Shown here: positions 1 to 9,213 of the stretch, in pieces | How positions within the stretch are numbered: the first letter of the stretch is position 1 | Layout: every line of letters begins with the position of its first letter | From: Bacteroidota bacterium | GTDB lineage: Bacteria > Bacteroidota > Bacteroidia > Flavobacteriales_D > Crocinitomicaceae | NCBI GenBank assembly: GCA_030148165.1 | Contig: JASBTZ010000013.1 | Span: 1-64,000, forward strand | Length of the DNA stretch: 64,000 bases | Direction: 5' to 3' | Made by a program: the position numbers and the translations under genes | The notes under the pieces: generated by a model | What the model saw: the letters and a program-made list of their open reading frames with translations, nothing else | Told to the model about the DNA's origin: nothing | The model's database searches: none

Positions 1-1
1 A

Positions 2-196
2 TCGAATGAAGGATCAACTGAAGTGTATAGTTACGAGATCACTGATGTGAACGGAAAAGTGGTAAGTACTGAGGCGAATGCTATTAACGGTACTGAAACT
101 GAAGAAATCAGCTTAGAAGGTCTTGAGCCGGGTGTTTATATGATCCGAGTTCATAACGATAACGCTGAGAAATCGTTCAGAATTGTAAAACAATAG
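2..196 (+). CDS. C-terminal end of a T9SS type A sorting-domain protein (5' truncated by window)
   Basis: The frame is open from the left edge to the TAG at 194-196 and gives 64 residues. The visible part fits the type A T9SS sorting domain: a beta-rich stretch with YEITDVNGKVV, then the LEPGVYMIRVHNDNAEKSF segment, ending in a short basic tail (VKQ). In this family the C-terminal domain directs the protein through the outer membrane and is then removed. The passenger part lies outside the window, so its function cannot be told. A strong intrinsic terminator follows 18 nt after the stop, so this gene ends its transcript. Confidence 0.8.
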   Translation, partial: SNEGSTEVYSYEITDVNGKVVSTEANAINGTETEEISLEGLEPGVYMIRVHNDNAEKSFRIVKQ

Positions 197-214
197 ATCG
201 AATTATTGATCAGG

Positions 215-243
215 AAAGGGAGGCTGAAGCCTCCCTTTTTTTT
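215..243 (+). terminator. Rho-independent terminator after the partial T9SS gene
   Basis: A perfect 7-bp GC-rich stem (GGGAGGC at 218-224, GCCTCCC at 229-235) closes a TGAA tetraloop. It is extended by A/T pairs at 215-217 and 236-238 and followed by a run of T to 243. This is the classic rightward form. Confidence 0.9.
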
Positions 244-257
244 ATACATACTTTTGC

Positions 258-265
258 TAACTTTA
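258..265 (+). promoter_or_regulatory. Candidate -7 box for the 3-HAO gene
   Basis: TAACTTTA differs at one base from the Bacteroidota -7 consensus TAnnTTTG and lies 15 nt before the ATG at 281. No TTTG -33 box stands at the expected distance; only a T-run from the terminator is there. It is weak, but it supports a start at 281 rather than further upstream. Confidence 0.35.
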
Positions 266-280
266 TGTCAAACAAATGAT

Positions 281-805
281 ATGAAAGAACCATTTAACCT
301 CCAACAATGGATCGATGAAAACAGAGATCTTTTAAAGCCCCCTGTTAGTAACAAGAATCTCTATGTAGAAGCCGGTGATTTTATCGTAATGATCGTTGGC
401 GGTCCTAATGCACGTAAAGACTATCATTTCAATGAGAGTGAAGAGCTGTTCTATCAAATAGAAGGTGATATCACCGTGCGCGTACAGTTGGATGGAAAAC
501 CTAAGGATATCATTATTAAAGAGGGTGACATATTCTTGCTGCCCTCCAATATACCTCATTCTCCTATACGTGGGGAAAATACGGTTGGTCTTGTGGTAGA
601 ACGAGTTAGAAAAGATACGGACCTAAGTGATGGATTGATGTGGTTCTGTGATGAATGCAATCACAAATTGCACGAGTTCCGTTTTCCATTAAACGATATT
701 GAGCATGATTTCCTTTCACGATTCCGTGAATTCTATGGTTCGGAAGATTTGAGGACTTGCGACAATTGCGGACACGTCATGGAGACTGATCCTCGTTTTG
801 TTTAA
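281..805 (+). CDS. nbaC: 3-hydroxyanthranilate 3,4-dioxygenase
   Basis: Cupin dioxygenase of 174 residues that opens 3-hydroxyanthranilate to the precursor of quinolinate, in the kynurenine route to NAD or tryptophan breakdown. The iron ligands and substrate residues known for the family are in place: R45, H49, E55, H93, R97 and E107. At the C terminus CDEC and CDNC form the second, rubredoxin-like iron site found in bacterial forms. The ATG at 281 is chosen because it gives the family length. An upstream in-frame start near 206 would lie inside the preceding terminator. No other kynurenine gene is adjacent, so its partners must be elsewhere. The stop codon overlaps the stop of the converging gene (TTAA at 802-805). 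Confidence 0.93.
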   Translation: MKEPFNLQQWIDENRDLLKPPVSNKNLYVEAGDFIVMIVGGPNARKDYHFNESEELFYQIEGDITVRVQLDGKPKDIIIKEGDIFLLPSNIPHSPIRGENTVGLVVERVRKDTDLSDGLMWFCDECNHKLHEFRFPLNDIEHDFLSRFREFYGSEDLRTCDNCGHVMETDPRFV

Positions 806-3800
806 CGTAGGAGGTTTACGTGTCCAACGTATTTGTATTCTTTCCCATTAATTCCACGTACACTTAGCTTCCATACGTACGTGCCATCCTGGCAATTATT
901 CCCTTCGTATGTGCCATCCCAATATTCATCTATATCATTCAGGGTACAGATCAACTCTCCCCATCGGTCAAATATGAGTAGTTCGAAGGAAGATACATTC
1001 CCACCTTCAACCTTGAAGTAAGTATTGACTGAATTATCACCTCCAGGAGTAAATGTATTTGGCACATATATGATCGGGTCGTAAAAAATATTGACCGTAT
1101 CAGATGCAGAACATCCATTGATATCCGTATAGCTGGCGATATAGGTGTAGTTTTGATCCGGGTTTGCTGTTGGATTACTGCACACAACACAAGTTAAATA
1201 TTCAGCCGGATCCCAAACAATAGGACCTGGTGTAGACGTCGTTGCCGATAATGGTACGAGATCTCCTACAAAAACATAGGCATCCGGGCTAGCTTGAATC
1301 CATGGTTGTGGGTAAAGATCAACAAATACAGAATCAATTGACACACAGCCATTCATATCGGTACCCGTCACATAGAACATGGTGGGTTGAGCAGGTGTGG
1401 CGTGAACAAGCGAACTTATTGGGCTATCCAGATAAGCAGACGGATTCCATTGATAACTCACTCCACCCGTTACCATAAGCGTCGCAGTTTCTCCTGGACA
1501 AATGATGGTATCGTACATGGCTTCAATGAGTGCCGAAGTAACGTCGATAAAAACACTGTCAAGTACAGATCCACAGACATTGCTAAAGTTACAATAGTAG
1601 TACATATCATCTACAGGAGACACCTCAACAACGTTCGTGTCGACCGCAGAAATATTGGAGTTTGGCGACCAGAAATACATATCTGCTCCTGAAACTGTTA
1701 TTGTTACACTTGAACCCTCACACATAGATAGTGTATCCGGAATTATCGGTTGTGGCGGGTCAAAATACACGTCAACAAATACTGATTCTTCGAGTACACA
1801 ACCATTAGCTGTGGTGATGGTTACCATATAGGTGATATCGTTCGTTGGAGTACATGTTGGGTTCGCAACGTTCGGATTACTCAAATAATTCGCTGGCGAC
1901 CATTGGTATGACACTCCTCCGGTAGCAAGCAGGTCTATACTCGAACCAATACAAACAACGGTATCGTCAGTTATTGTAGAAGTTCCCAAATAAGTCTCCA
2001 ATGTCACATAGGCTGTATCAATTCCACAGGTGTCCGAAATGATTACCGTAAAGGTCGTCGTAGAATCTACTGTAGCCGTTGGCATTGATAACGTTGAGTC
2101 GTCAAGATACTGAGCCGGAGTCCAGGCATAAGTTGCACCACCATAAGCTTCAAGCTGATAAGAATCTCCCGGACATATCGGTCCAGGCGGTGTTACTACT
2201 CCACCAAGGAAGTCACCTATTTCAACAATAATATCAATTGAGTCAGGTGTAAAACATCCATTTGTATCTGACACCACCAAAGTCGCATAATACGTTCCAG
2301 GTCCAGGATACAAGTGTGATGGATTTTCCTGAGTTGAGGTCGTTCCATCACCAAAGTCCCAGAAATAAGCATTGCCGTTTGAACTGGTATTGACAAAGTC
2401 GACACTATTTGGCAGACAAACAACCGGATTCGGATCTGTTACAAGCGCTTCGATCTGACTCAATTCAAACTTGAACGCAGCCATGTTACAGTTGCTGCTT
2501 AAATTTGTTTCCGACCAAACTCCCGGCGTGGATGTAAATCCGTTAGGATTACCCCCACACGCTCCACATACCGCATGGTATATACGTCCCGATTTATCGA
2601 ATCTACTTGTTCCGCCATCAACATGATTGTAACTACTTGTAGTGCCTCCCATAAACGTGGCATATTTTAAGAGTGTCGCGTCTTGTCCGAGAACAGCAAT
2701 CCAGAAATTACTTCCGTTTGTTGTTGACTGATAGGCAGCATTATTTGGACCACTGGTTACAGGAAATCCATTCGATGATGAATTGACAGCCTGACTCACG
2801 CCGGGGTTCGCGTTAAGTACACCACCCCAACCTGACAAGTATATGTCATAGCAATCTGAAACCAGAAATGCTGTTGGTGAGATTTCAACATTTCCTGTGG
2901 AAGCTCCAACCATCGTCTTCCATAATACGGTTGATAGATTGGAATTGAATTGCCAGATAAACTGACCTGAATTGGCATTTCCGTATTGTCCTGCAGTGAT
3001 ACCAAGATTGGATTGTGTCTGTCCTAGAACATATACCTTGTTATCCAGATCGAGTTGAACAAAGTACGTCTGATCGTATTCATTTAATCCAATGTAAGAT
3101 CCTGAAATAATCATACCACTGCTTGCCGTAAATCTGGCTATATATCCATCTCTGTCTCCATCAAAGGTCAAATCTGCACCGGAGTTAAATGGCAATGAAC
3201 TTGAAGATGTTCCTCCGACCAAATAAACCTCTCCGGCCGAAGATACTTCAAGAGCATTCCCTGTCTCAATTCCCGAGCCACCGAAATATGTAGACCAGGT
3301 AAGTGTATTCAGTGTTTGAGGCATTTTGAACATCACCGCATCTTGCGTTCCATTTAATGAATTCTGTGTTCCCATTACAGTCGGGAAATCACTGGATTGA
3401 GTCATGGAAGCAACGTACACGTCGTTGTTGGCATCGAGAATGATCTCTCCACGGAATTGATCACCATAGTTGAACTGAAGATTTGAATTGTTCAACCCAT
3501 CGTTATTACTCCCACCAATATAAGTTGAAGCCAATAAAGCGGATCCGTCCGAACTCAATCTTGCTACGTATAGATCTGACCCCGCAGTGAATCCTAAACT
3601 ATTCGTCTGATTATTTGGTATCGAAGGGCCTCCATTGTAGGAGTTATCATAAGGGTTCCCCGCCATTGGGAAATTACTGGATGATGTGATTCCAAAAATG
3701 AACAATTCACCATTGTCTGCTGCTACGATACTATTCGGAGTTTCAGATTCCGATCCCCCCAAATATGTCGAGTAGATCAATGCTGTTCCGTCATCCGTAA

Positions 3801-4689
3801 ATTTCGTTATTGCTACATCTATTAATCCGCCATTGGGTGATGAATCATACGCACCCGGAGTTGTCGGATATCCCAATCCGAAAACGACACCACCTCCGAA
3901 TAAATTTCCATCGACGTCAGGTGCAGCAGTAAAACCCCAGTTATCAGCAGTAGAACCACTAAATGTAGAAAAAGTAAGACTCGGGTCAATTACCAAATCC
4001 TTCGTCTGATCGTATCCTTCCGGAAAAACATAGCTGATCTGATTTCCTTGTAGTGAGAATCGAACCTCAACATGTTTTTTGCCATTCTCTCCTACTGTCC
4101 AGGCAATAGGTGCGGTTTCAATGATTTCGCCGAATCTGTTAGCGATATGAAGATTTCCATCTTCATCAATCTGAACATCACTCTGGCCTATCAATTCGTT
4201 TCGGATCAATTGCGGCGATACTCCAGGGTGTACCACAAACGAATACTTAAAGCCGCCATCGGAGCCATCCATGACCATGTCGATGCCCTCGTAGTAATCA
4301 ATCAACGTTATTTGTGCAAATGAATACAGCTTAGATTTCCATTTTGACTGATCATTTCCGAGAAGGTAATTTCGGTAAAACCCTGATTTTTTATTCTCTG
4401 TAGCCTGGCCTTGCCAGTCAGATCCTATAAACTTGCTCTTGATCACATGTGTTTCAAGCAATTCATTTTCATGATGATCGTCTGAATCGTGTGAATGTCC
4501 ATATAATTCGTGAGCATTGTTCAAATGAAAAGTAAATCCATCCTTTTCGATAAGCATTTCACCGGTGTGAAGTTCTACTTTGTACTCAATACGGTCATCC
4601 CACTGGCCTGCATTTGGATGCATCCATACCTCTTGTCCAAAAGCAGTAATTGAACTAAGAATAACGGTTAGTAAAAGCCAACTTTTCAT
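802..4689 (-). CDS. T9SS type B (gliding-motility C-terminal) secreted protein with SBBP-like and PKD domains
   Basis: Secreted protein of 1295 residues. Order of parts: signal peptide (residues 1-18, ending AFG); an N-terminal domain of about 200 residues of the kind found before SBBP repeats; a repeat region of STYLGGS-type motifs typical of beta-propeller SBBP proteins (about 240-760); a PKD domain with WDFGDGTTS; then about five Ig-like repeats of 80-90 residues with the pattern CxGxS...GGVSYQWxPxxYL...GC. It ends in the type B domain (FTPGGDN, FDRWGE, DGTY.W), the CHU_C form used by T9SS for surface or secreted proteins. The cysteine pair bracketing each Ig-like repeat suggests disulphides. 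The ligand is unknown. It converges with the 3-HAO gene with a 4-nt overlap, and I find no clear promoter in the 200 bp upstream. Confidence 0.85.
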   Translation of the reverse strand: MKSWLLLTVILSSITAFGQEVWMHPNAGQWDDRIEYKVELHTGEMLIEKDGFTFHLNNAHELYGHSHDSDDHHENELLETHVIKSKFIGSDWQGQATENKKSGFYRNYLLGNDQSKWKSKLYSFAQITLIDYYEGIDMVMDGSDGGFKYSFVVHPGVSPQLIRNELIGQSDVQIDEDGNLHIANRFGEIIETAPIAWTVGENGKKHVEVRFSLQGNQISYVFPEGYDQTKDLVIDPSLTFSTFSGSTADNWGFTAAPDVDGNLFGGGVVFGLGYPTTPGAYDSSPNGGLIDVAITKFTDDGTALIYSTYLGGSESETPNSIVAADNGELFIFGITSSSNFPMAGNPYDNSYNGGPSIPNNQTNSLGFTAGSDLYVARLSSDGSALLASTYIGGSNNDGLNNSNLQFNYGDQFRGEIILDANNDVYVASMTQSSDFPTVMGTQNSLNGTQDAVMFKMPQTLNTLTWSTYFGGSGIETGNALEVSSAGEVYLVGGTSSSSLPFNSGADLTFDGDRDGYIARFTASSGMIISGSYIGLNEYDQTYFVQLDLDNKVYVLGQTQSNLGITAGQYGNANSGQFIWQFNSNLSTVLWKTMVGASTGNVEISPTAFLVSDCYDIYLSGWGGVLNANPGVSQAVNSSSNGFPVTSGPNNAAYQSTTNGSNFWIAVLGQDATLLKYATFMGGTTSSYNHVDGGTSRFDKSGRIYHAVCGACGGNPNGFTSTPGVWSETNLSSNCNMAAFKFELSQIEALVTDPNPVVCLPNSVDFVNTSSNGNAYFWDFGDGTTSTQENPSHLYPGPGTYYATLVVSDTNGCFTPDSIDIIVEIGDFLGGVVTPPGPICPGDSYQLEAYGGATYAWTPAQYLDDSTLSMPTATVDSTTTFTVIISDTCGIDTAYVTLETYLGTSTITDDTVVCIGSSIDLLATGGVSYQWSPANYLSNPNVANPTCTPTNDITYMVTITTANGCVLEESVFVDVYFDPPQPIIPDTLSMCEGSSVTITVSGADMYFWSPNSNISAVDTNVVEVSPVDDMYYYCNFSNVCGSVLDSVFIDVTSALIEAMYDTIICPGETATLMVTGGVSYQWNPSAYLDSPISSLVHATPAQPTMFYVTGTDMNGCVSIDSVFVDLYPQPWIQASPDAYVFVGDLVPLSATTSTPGPIVWDPAEYLTCVVCSNPTANPDQNYTYIASYTDINGCSASDTVNIFYDPIIYVPNTFTPGGDNSVNTYFKVEGGNVSSFELLIFDRWGELICTLNDIDEYWDGTYEGNNCQDGTYVWKLSVRGINGKEYKYVGHVNLLR

Positions 4690-4835
4690 TGAGTCTGAAA
4701 ATACAATAATTTGAGGATATTTTTGTCATGATCTTTTCCGTAAACCAAAATCTCCTCTATTTCTCTAGTTATAAGTCGTTTTCAAACGAAAAAGGTTGCC
4801 AAAAAGCACTCCTTATTTCGACATAATTTAAACGG

Positions 4836-4866
4836 TTTAATAGTCTTTAGATTATACGTAAATTTG
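4836..4866 (+). promoter_or_regulatory. Bacteroidota promoter for the PurF-like operon
   Basis: TTTA (4836-4839), exactly 19 nt, then TAAATTTG (4859-4866), against the consensus TTTG-N19-TAnnTTTG. The predicted transcript starts near 4871-4873. That is downstream of a TTG at 4864 and supports the ATG at 4891. The rest of the 200-bp gap (4690-4835) is AT-rich and holds nothing I can name. Confidence 0.65.
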
Positions 4867-4890
4867 TGTCGAAATTATTCAGTTCATACT

Positions 4891-6792
4891 ATGAGTGATC
4901 CTATCAAGCACGAATGTGGAATTGCACTGCTTCGTTTAAAGAAACCATTACAATACTATGTCGATAAATACGGTACCGCATTTTACGGACTGAATAAGCT
5001 CCATCTCCTGATGGAAAAACAACACAATCGCGGGCAAGACGGAGCCGGTGTGGCTAACATCAAGTTCGATATGAAACCGGGTGAAAGATATATCTCACGC
5101 TATCGTTCGATTGACAGTAAACCAATACAGGACATATTTGACCACATTAATGGACGCTTTGCCAAGATTCAGGAAAAGAACCCTGAATTATTGAAGGATG
5201 TTGAATACCTGAAAAAAAATGCAGGATTTACAGGCGAATTATTCCTGGGTCACTTAAGGTATGGTACTTTCGGTCAGAATTCAATTGAAAGTTGTCACCC
5301 TTTTCTAAGACAAAATAACTGGATTACAAGAAACCTGGTGGTAGCAGGAAATTTTAACCTGACTAATGTAGATGAGCTCTTTGATGTTTTACTTCATGTA
5401 GGCCAGCATCCGAAGGAAATGTCTGACACTGTAACAGTACTTGAAAAGATCGGTCATTTTCTGGATGTAGAAAATGAAGAAATGTACAATCAACTCAAAC
5501 CTAAGGGCCTAAATAATATGGAGGTCTATCAGCAAATTGCTAAAGACCTTGATATCGAACGAATTTTGAAGAAGGCTTCTGAAGATTGGGATGGTGGCTA
5601 CGCAATGGCTGGGCTCTTTGGACATGGCGACGCATTTGTTCTCCGGGATCCGGCAGGAATCAGACCTGCCTACTGGTACGAAGATGATGAAGTTTGTGTT
5701 GTGACTTCGGAAAGACCGGTGATTCAGACAGCATTTAACGTAAAGAGTTCTCAGGTAAATGAACTTAAACCCGGACATGCTCTGATCATCAAAAAAGATG
5801 GGCACATTGCGCAAAGATTAATCAATAGCTCGTCAGATCATAAAAAATGCTCCTTTGAGCGTATTTACTTTTCCAGAGGAAGTGACGTTGATATTTACAA
5901 TGAAAGAAAGCAACTGGGGAAAAATATAGTTCCACAAGTGCTGGATTCAATCAATGAAGATTTGGATAATTCGGTCTTTTCATTCATTCCGAATACAGCC
6001 GAAGTTTCTTTCTATGGAATGATAAAAGGATTGGAAAATTATTTAAATCACAAAAAAATTCAACAGATCATTGATCTGGGTCCTAATCCGCTACCTGAAA
6101 AGATTGAAAAAATACTATTGCAACGTGCCCGGATTGAGAAGATAGCCATTAAGGATGCTAAACTTCGAACGTTCATTACCCAGGATGATTCAAGAGACGA
6201 CCTGGTAGCACACGTCTACGATATTACCTATGGCAGTATCAAACCTGGGAAAGACAACCTTGTCATCATTGATGATAGCATTGTAAGGGGAACCACATTA
6301 AAACAATCCATCCTTAGAATTCTCGACCGATTGGAACCTAAAAAAATTGTCGTGGTGTCATCCGCTCCACAGATCAGATTCCCTGACTGTTATGGAATTG
6401 ACATGGCTAAAATGGGAGATTTTGTCGCCTTTGAAGCTGCTGTTTCATTACTTAAAGAGCGAGGAATGGAAAATATTATCGAGGAGGTCTATAACAACTG
6501 TAAGAATCAGGAAAAACTTGCAAAAGAAGATATCCAGAATTATGTGAAAGATATTTACGAACCCTTTACTTACGAAGAAATATCCGCCCAAATTAGTAAG
6601 CTTCTTACACCTGAAAGTATTAATACGGAAGTTGAGATCATCTATCAAACTGTCGAAAACCTCCATCGTGCTTGTCCTGATAATAAAGGTGACTGGTACT
6701 TCACCGGAGACTATCCTACCCCTGGAGGTAATAAGGTGGTGAATAAAGCATTCATCTACTGGAAAGAAGGACGAAACGAAAGAGCCTATTAA
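4891..6792 (+). CDS. Long amidophosphoribosyltransferase (PurF)-like protein
   Basis: Class II glutamine amidotransferase fused to a phosphoribosyltransferase, 633 residues. The N-terminal domain has the nucleophile context HECGIALL (C9; family members expose this Cys by removing a short propeptide), NRGQDGAG and GHLRYGTFG. The C-terminal domain has the PRPP loop VIIDDSIVRGTT. A true PurF joins glutamine ammonia to PRPP, the first step of purine synthesis, but is about 470-500 residues long. This one carries some 130 extra residues as insertions and a C-terminal tail with GDWYFTGDYPTPGG. Bacteroidota often hold such a long paralogue as well as an ordinary PurF, so its exact role is uncertain. 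It is the first gene of an operon, 2 nt before a histidine kinase. Confidence 0.8.
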   Translation: MSDPIKHECGIALLRLKKPLQYYVDKYGTAFYGLNKLHLLMEKQHNRGQDGAGVANIKFDMKPGERYISRYRSIDSKPIQDIFDHINGRFAKIQEKNPELLKDVEYLKKNAGFTGELFLGHLRYGTFGQNSIESCHPFLRQNNWITRNLVVAGNFNLTNVDELFDVLLHVGQHPKEMSDTVTVLEKIGHFLDVENEEMYNQLKPKGLNNMEVYQQIAKDLDIERILKKASEDWDGGYAMAGLFGHGDAFVLRDPAGIRPAYWYEDDEVCVVTSERPVIQTAFNVKSSQVNELKPGHALIIKKDGHIAQRLINSSSDHKKCSFERIYFSRGSDVDIYNERKQLGKNIVPQVLDSINEDLDNSVFSFIPNTAEVSFYGMIKGLENYLNHKKIQQIIDLGPNPLPEKIEKILLQRARIEKIAIKDAKLRTFITQDDSRDDLVAHVYDITYGSIKPGKDNLVIIDDSIVRGTTLKQSILRILDRLEPKKIVVVSSAPQIRFPDCYGIDMAKMGDFVAFEAAVSLLKERGMENIIEEVYNNCKNQEKLAKEDIQNYVKDIYEPFTYEEISAQISKLLTPESINTEVEIIYQTVENLHRACPDNKGDWYFTGDYPTPGGNKVVNKAFIYWKEGRNERAY

Positions 6793-6794
6793 AA

Positions 6795-7682
6795 ATGAAA
6801 GGCAGAACGGCGATCATATTCTATATACTAAGCGTCTATGTAGTCGTTCAATTCATCTGGTGGGGATACCATCTAATTGAGTTAACGAACGAATTAAATA
6901 AGGAGTCCGAGCTCATCGCTAAACGGGTAACCATGATAATCGGTGAGGGAGCAGTTTTTTTATTACTTCTACTGGTAGGTATATGGCAAATCAGAAGATC
7001 AATAAGGAAAGAACTGGCTCTAAGTGATCGTCAAAAGAACTTTTTGCTCTCTGTAACCCATGAACTCAAAACACCTCTGGCAGCAAATAAACTATACCTG
7101 CAAACGATTGAGAAGCGTGATCTGAATGAAGAACAGAGAAACGAACTCCTGGCGAAAGCAATTGAAGAAAACGTTCGACTCGAACGAATGATTGACAATA
7201 TTCTTAATGCCAGCCGACTCGAAAACAACGTACTTACGCCTGATAAAGAAGAATTTGATCTCGAACAAATGATTTCTGGTATCAAGAATCGTTTTGAAGC
7301 AGTTTGGAAATCTTCACGAATTGAAGTGCACTGCGAAAAGGGCTTACAGATCACAACTGATCGCTTCATGCTGGAAACTATTATTTCAAATCTTGTAGAG
7401 AATGCGTTGAAATACGGTGGTGACAAGCCTGTTGAAATATATGCGCGTCGTGAAAACAACCGCTATGTTCTAGGCGTAAAAGATCAGGGAAAGGGTATCG
7501 ATAAGCAGTTTAAAGCAGATGTTTTTAAAAAATTCTACCGTATCGGTAATGAAGAAACCCGGACGCAAAAAGGAACCGGATTAGGCCTTTACATAGTCAA
7601 TCAGCTTGTGAGAATGTTAAATGGTAACATTCAATGCCGGGATAACGAGCCGATGGGTAGCGATTTTCAAATAACTTTGTAA
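6795..7682 (+). CDS. Membrane sensor histidine kinase
   Basis: Kinase of 295 residues. Two membrane segments (about 6-28 and 48-65) flank a very short periplasmic loop of about 20 residues, so it probably senses the membrane or an inner signal rather than a large ligand. HisKA follows with the phospho-acceptor H89 in SVTHELKTP. The ATPase domain has the N box (NLVENALKYGG), G1 (DQGKGID) and G2 (GTGLGLYIV). There is no HAMP or PAS domain. It sits 2 nt after the PurF-like gene and 1 nt before gpmI, with no response regulator in the operon, so its partner must be encoded elsewhere. Confidence 0.9.
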   Translation: MKGRTAIIFYILSVYVVVQFIWWGYHLIELTNELNKESELIAKRVTMIIGEGAVFLLLLLVGIWQIRRSIRKELALSDRQKNFLLSVTHELKTPLAANKLYLQTIEKRDLNEEQRNELLAKAIEENVRLERMIDNILNASRLENNVLTPDKEEFDLEQMISGIKNRFEAVWKSSRIEVHCEKGLQITTDRFMLETIISNLVENALKYGGDKPVEIYARRENNRYVLGVKDQGKGIDKQFKADVFKKFYRIGNEETRTQKGTGLGLYIVNQLVRMLNGNIQCRDNEPMGSDFQITL

Positions 7683-7683
7683 T

Positions 7684-9213
7684 ATGTCACGAAAATTAGG
7701 ACTTATCATACTGGATGGATGGGGAATCGGAGATCGAAGCAAATCCGATGCGGTTTTCAATGCAAACACACCATTCATGGACCATTTGATGGCCTCTTAT
7801 CCAAACGCCACCTTATTAACCAGTGGAGAAAACGTTGGATTACCAGCTGGTCAAATGGGAAATTCTGAGGTTGGCCACCTCAACATTGGAGCAGGTCGAA
7901 TCGTCTATCAGGAGCTGACTCGAATTAATAAATCGATTCGAGATCGTGACTTCTTTGAAATTCCAACTTTACTCGAAGCTTTTGATACAGCAAAAAAACG
8001 TGGGTCGAAGCTGCATTTTATGGGACTTGTTTCAGAGGGAGGTGTTCATTCTTCTCAGGAACATCTTTATGCCTTATGCCATCTTGCTAAGGGGAAAGGA
8101 ATTGAAAATGCATTCATCCATGCATTTACGGATGGTCGTGACTGTGACCCGAAAAGTGGACTTGGATTTATTCAAAAACTCGAAGCTGAAATCGAGCAAA
8201 CAGGAGTTCAGATTGCCTCCGTGATTGGTCGTTACTACGCGATGGACAGAGATAACCGTTGGAATCGCATTCGCAAAGCCTATAACCTGATGGTTCGGGG
8301 ACAGGGGCAGCCATTTGGTTCAGCTGAAGAAGCAATTACCACATCCTATCAAAATGATATAACTGACGAGTTCATTGAAGCTTCGGTGATTGTGAAAGAT
8401 GACAAACCAATCGCAACTATTGACGAAGGTGATGTGGTCATTTGTTTCAATTTTAGAACGGACCGTCCAAGACAGATCAGCATTGCTCTGACACAAAAGG
8501 ACCTTCACGAGTACAATATGGCGAAATTGGATATCTCCTATTACACCATGACTTCTTACGATGATAGCTTTAAGAATATTGGTGTGATCTTCGAAAAAGA
8601 CAATTTGAAAAACACTCTTGGAGAAGTTCTTTCACTAAAAGGTCTGAATCAGGTTCGTATTGCCGAAACGGAGAAATATCCTCATGTTACTTTTTTCTTC
8701 AGTGGAGGAAGGGAGCGTACTTTTGATCATGAGACCAGAATTCTGGTAAATTCTCCAAAAGTTCCTACATATGATATGCAACCCGAAATGAGTGCATTCG
8801 AAGTGCGAGACCAGATTGTCGAATACATCAAGACAAACGCACCGGATTTCATTTGTCTCAATTTTGCTAATCCGGATATGGTAGGGCATACCGGTGTTTA
8901 TGACGCCATTATTAAAGCAGTTGAAACGGTGGATTCATGCTTGAAAGATGTCGTTGAAACTGGGCAGGAAAATCATTACGAATTCATTATTATCGCTGAT
9001 CACGGTAATGCGGATAATGCAATAAACGAAGATGGTAGTCCGAATACGGCTCACTCATTAAATCCGGTACCCGTGATTTTCGTTACAAAAGAAACTGAAT
9101 TTCAACTTTCAGATGGTATTCTGGCAGATGTCGCTCCTACTATTTTAAGCCGTTTTCATATTGATCAACCGGAGGAAATGACAGGCAGCTCTCTGCTTTA
9201 CGTTAGTCTTTAA
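7684..9213 (+). CDS. gpmI: 2,3-bisphosphoglycerate-independent phosphoglycerate mutase
   Basis: Glycolytic enzyme that interconverts 3- and 2-phosphoglycerate using two metal ions. It has 509 residues, the usual length. It begins with the metal-binding LIILDGWGIGD (D11) and carries the phospho-serine S61 in GQMGNSEVGHLNIGAG. Later come GRDCDPKSG, GRYYAMDRDNRW, FNFRTDRPRQ, the metal ligands in FANPDMVGHTG and IIADHGNAD, and a closing HSLNPVPV. The start follows the kinase stop by 1 nt, so the two are probably translationally coupled. Its end overlaps the converging rfaE2 by 11 nt. Confidence 0.97.
   Translation: MSRKLGLIILDGWGIGDRSKSDAVFNANTPFMDHLMASYPNATLLTSGENVGLPAGQMGNSEVGHLNIGAGRIVYQELTRINKSIRDRDFFEIPTLLEAFDTAKKRGSKLHFMGLVSEGGVHSSQEHLYALCHLAKGKGIENAFIHAFTDGRDCDPKSGLGFIQKLEAEIEQTGVQIASVIGRYYAMDRDNRWNRIRKAYNLMVRGQGQPFGSAEEAITTSYQNDITDEFIEASVIVKDDKPIATIDEGDVVICFNFRTDRPRQISIALTQKDLHEYNMAKLDISYYTMTSYDDSFKNIGVIFEKDNLKNTLGEVLSLKGLNQVRIAETEKYPHVTFFFSGGRERTFDHETRILVNSPKVPTYDMQPEMSAFEVRDQIVEYIKTNAPDFICLNFANPDMVGHTGVYDAIIKAVETVDSCLKDVVETGQENHYEFIIIADHGNADNAINEDGSPNTAHSLNPVPVIFVTKETEFQLSDGILADVAPTILSRFHIDQPEEMTGSSLLYVSL

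Noticed and set aside
206-280. Upstream extension of the 3-HAO gene
   Set aside because: It starts inside the terminator hairpin of the preceding gene, adds a 25-residue hydrophobic stretch foreign to this cytoplasmic enzyme, and the ATG at 281 gives the family length.
7031-7459. 142-codon frame antisense to the histidine kinase
   Set aside because: It is rich in Ser and Arg as expected from reverse-complemented kinase codons, with no independent support.
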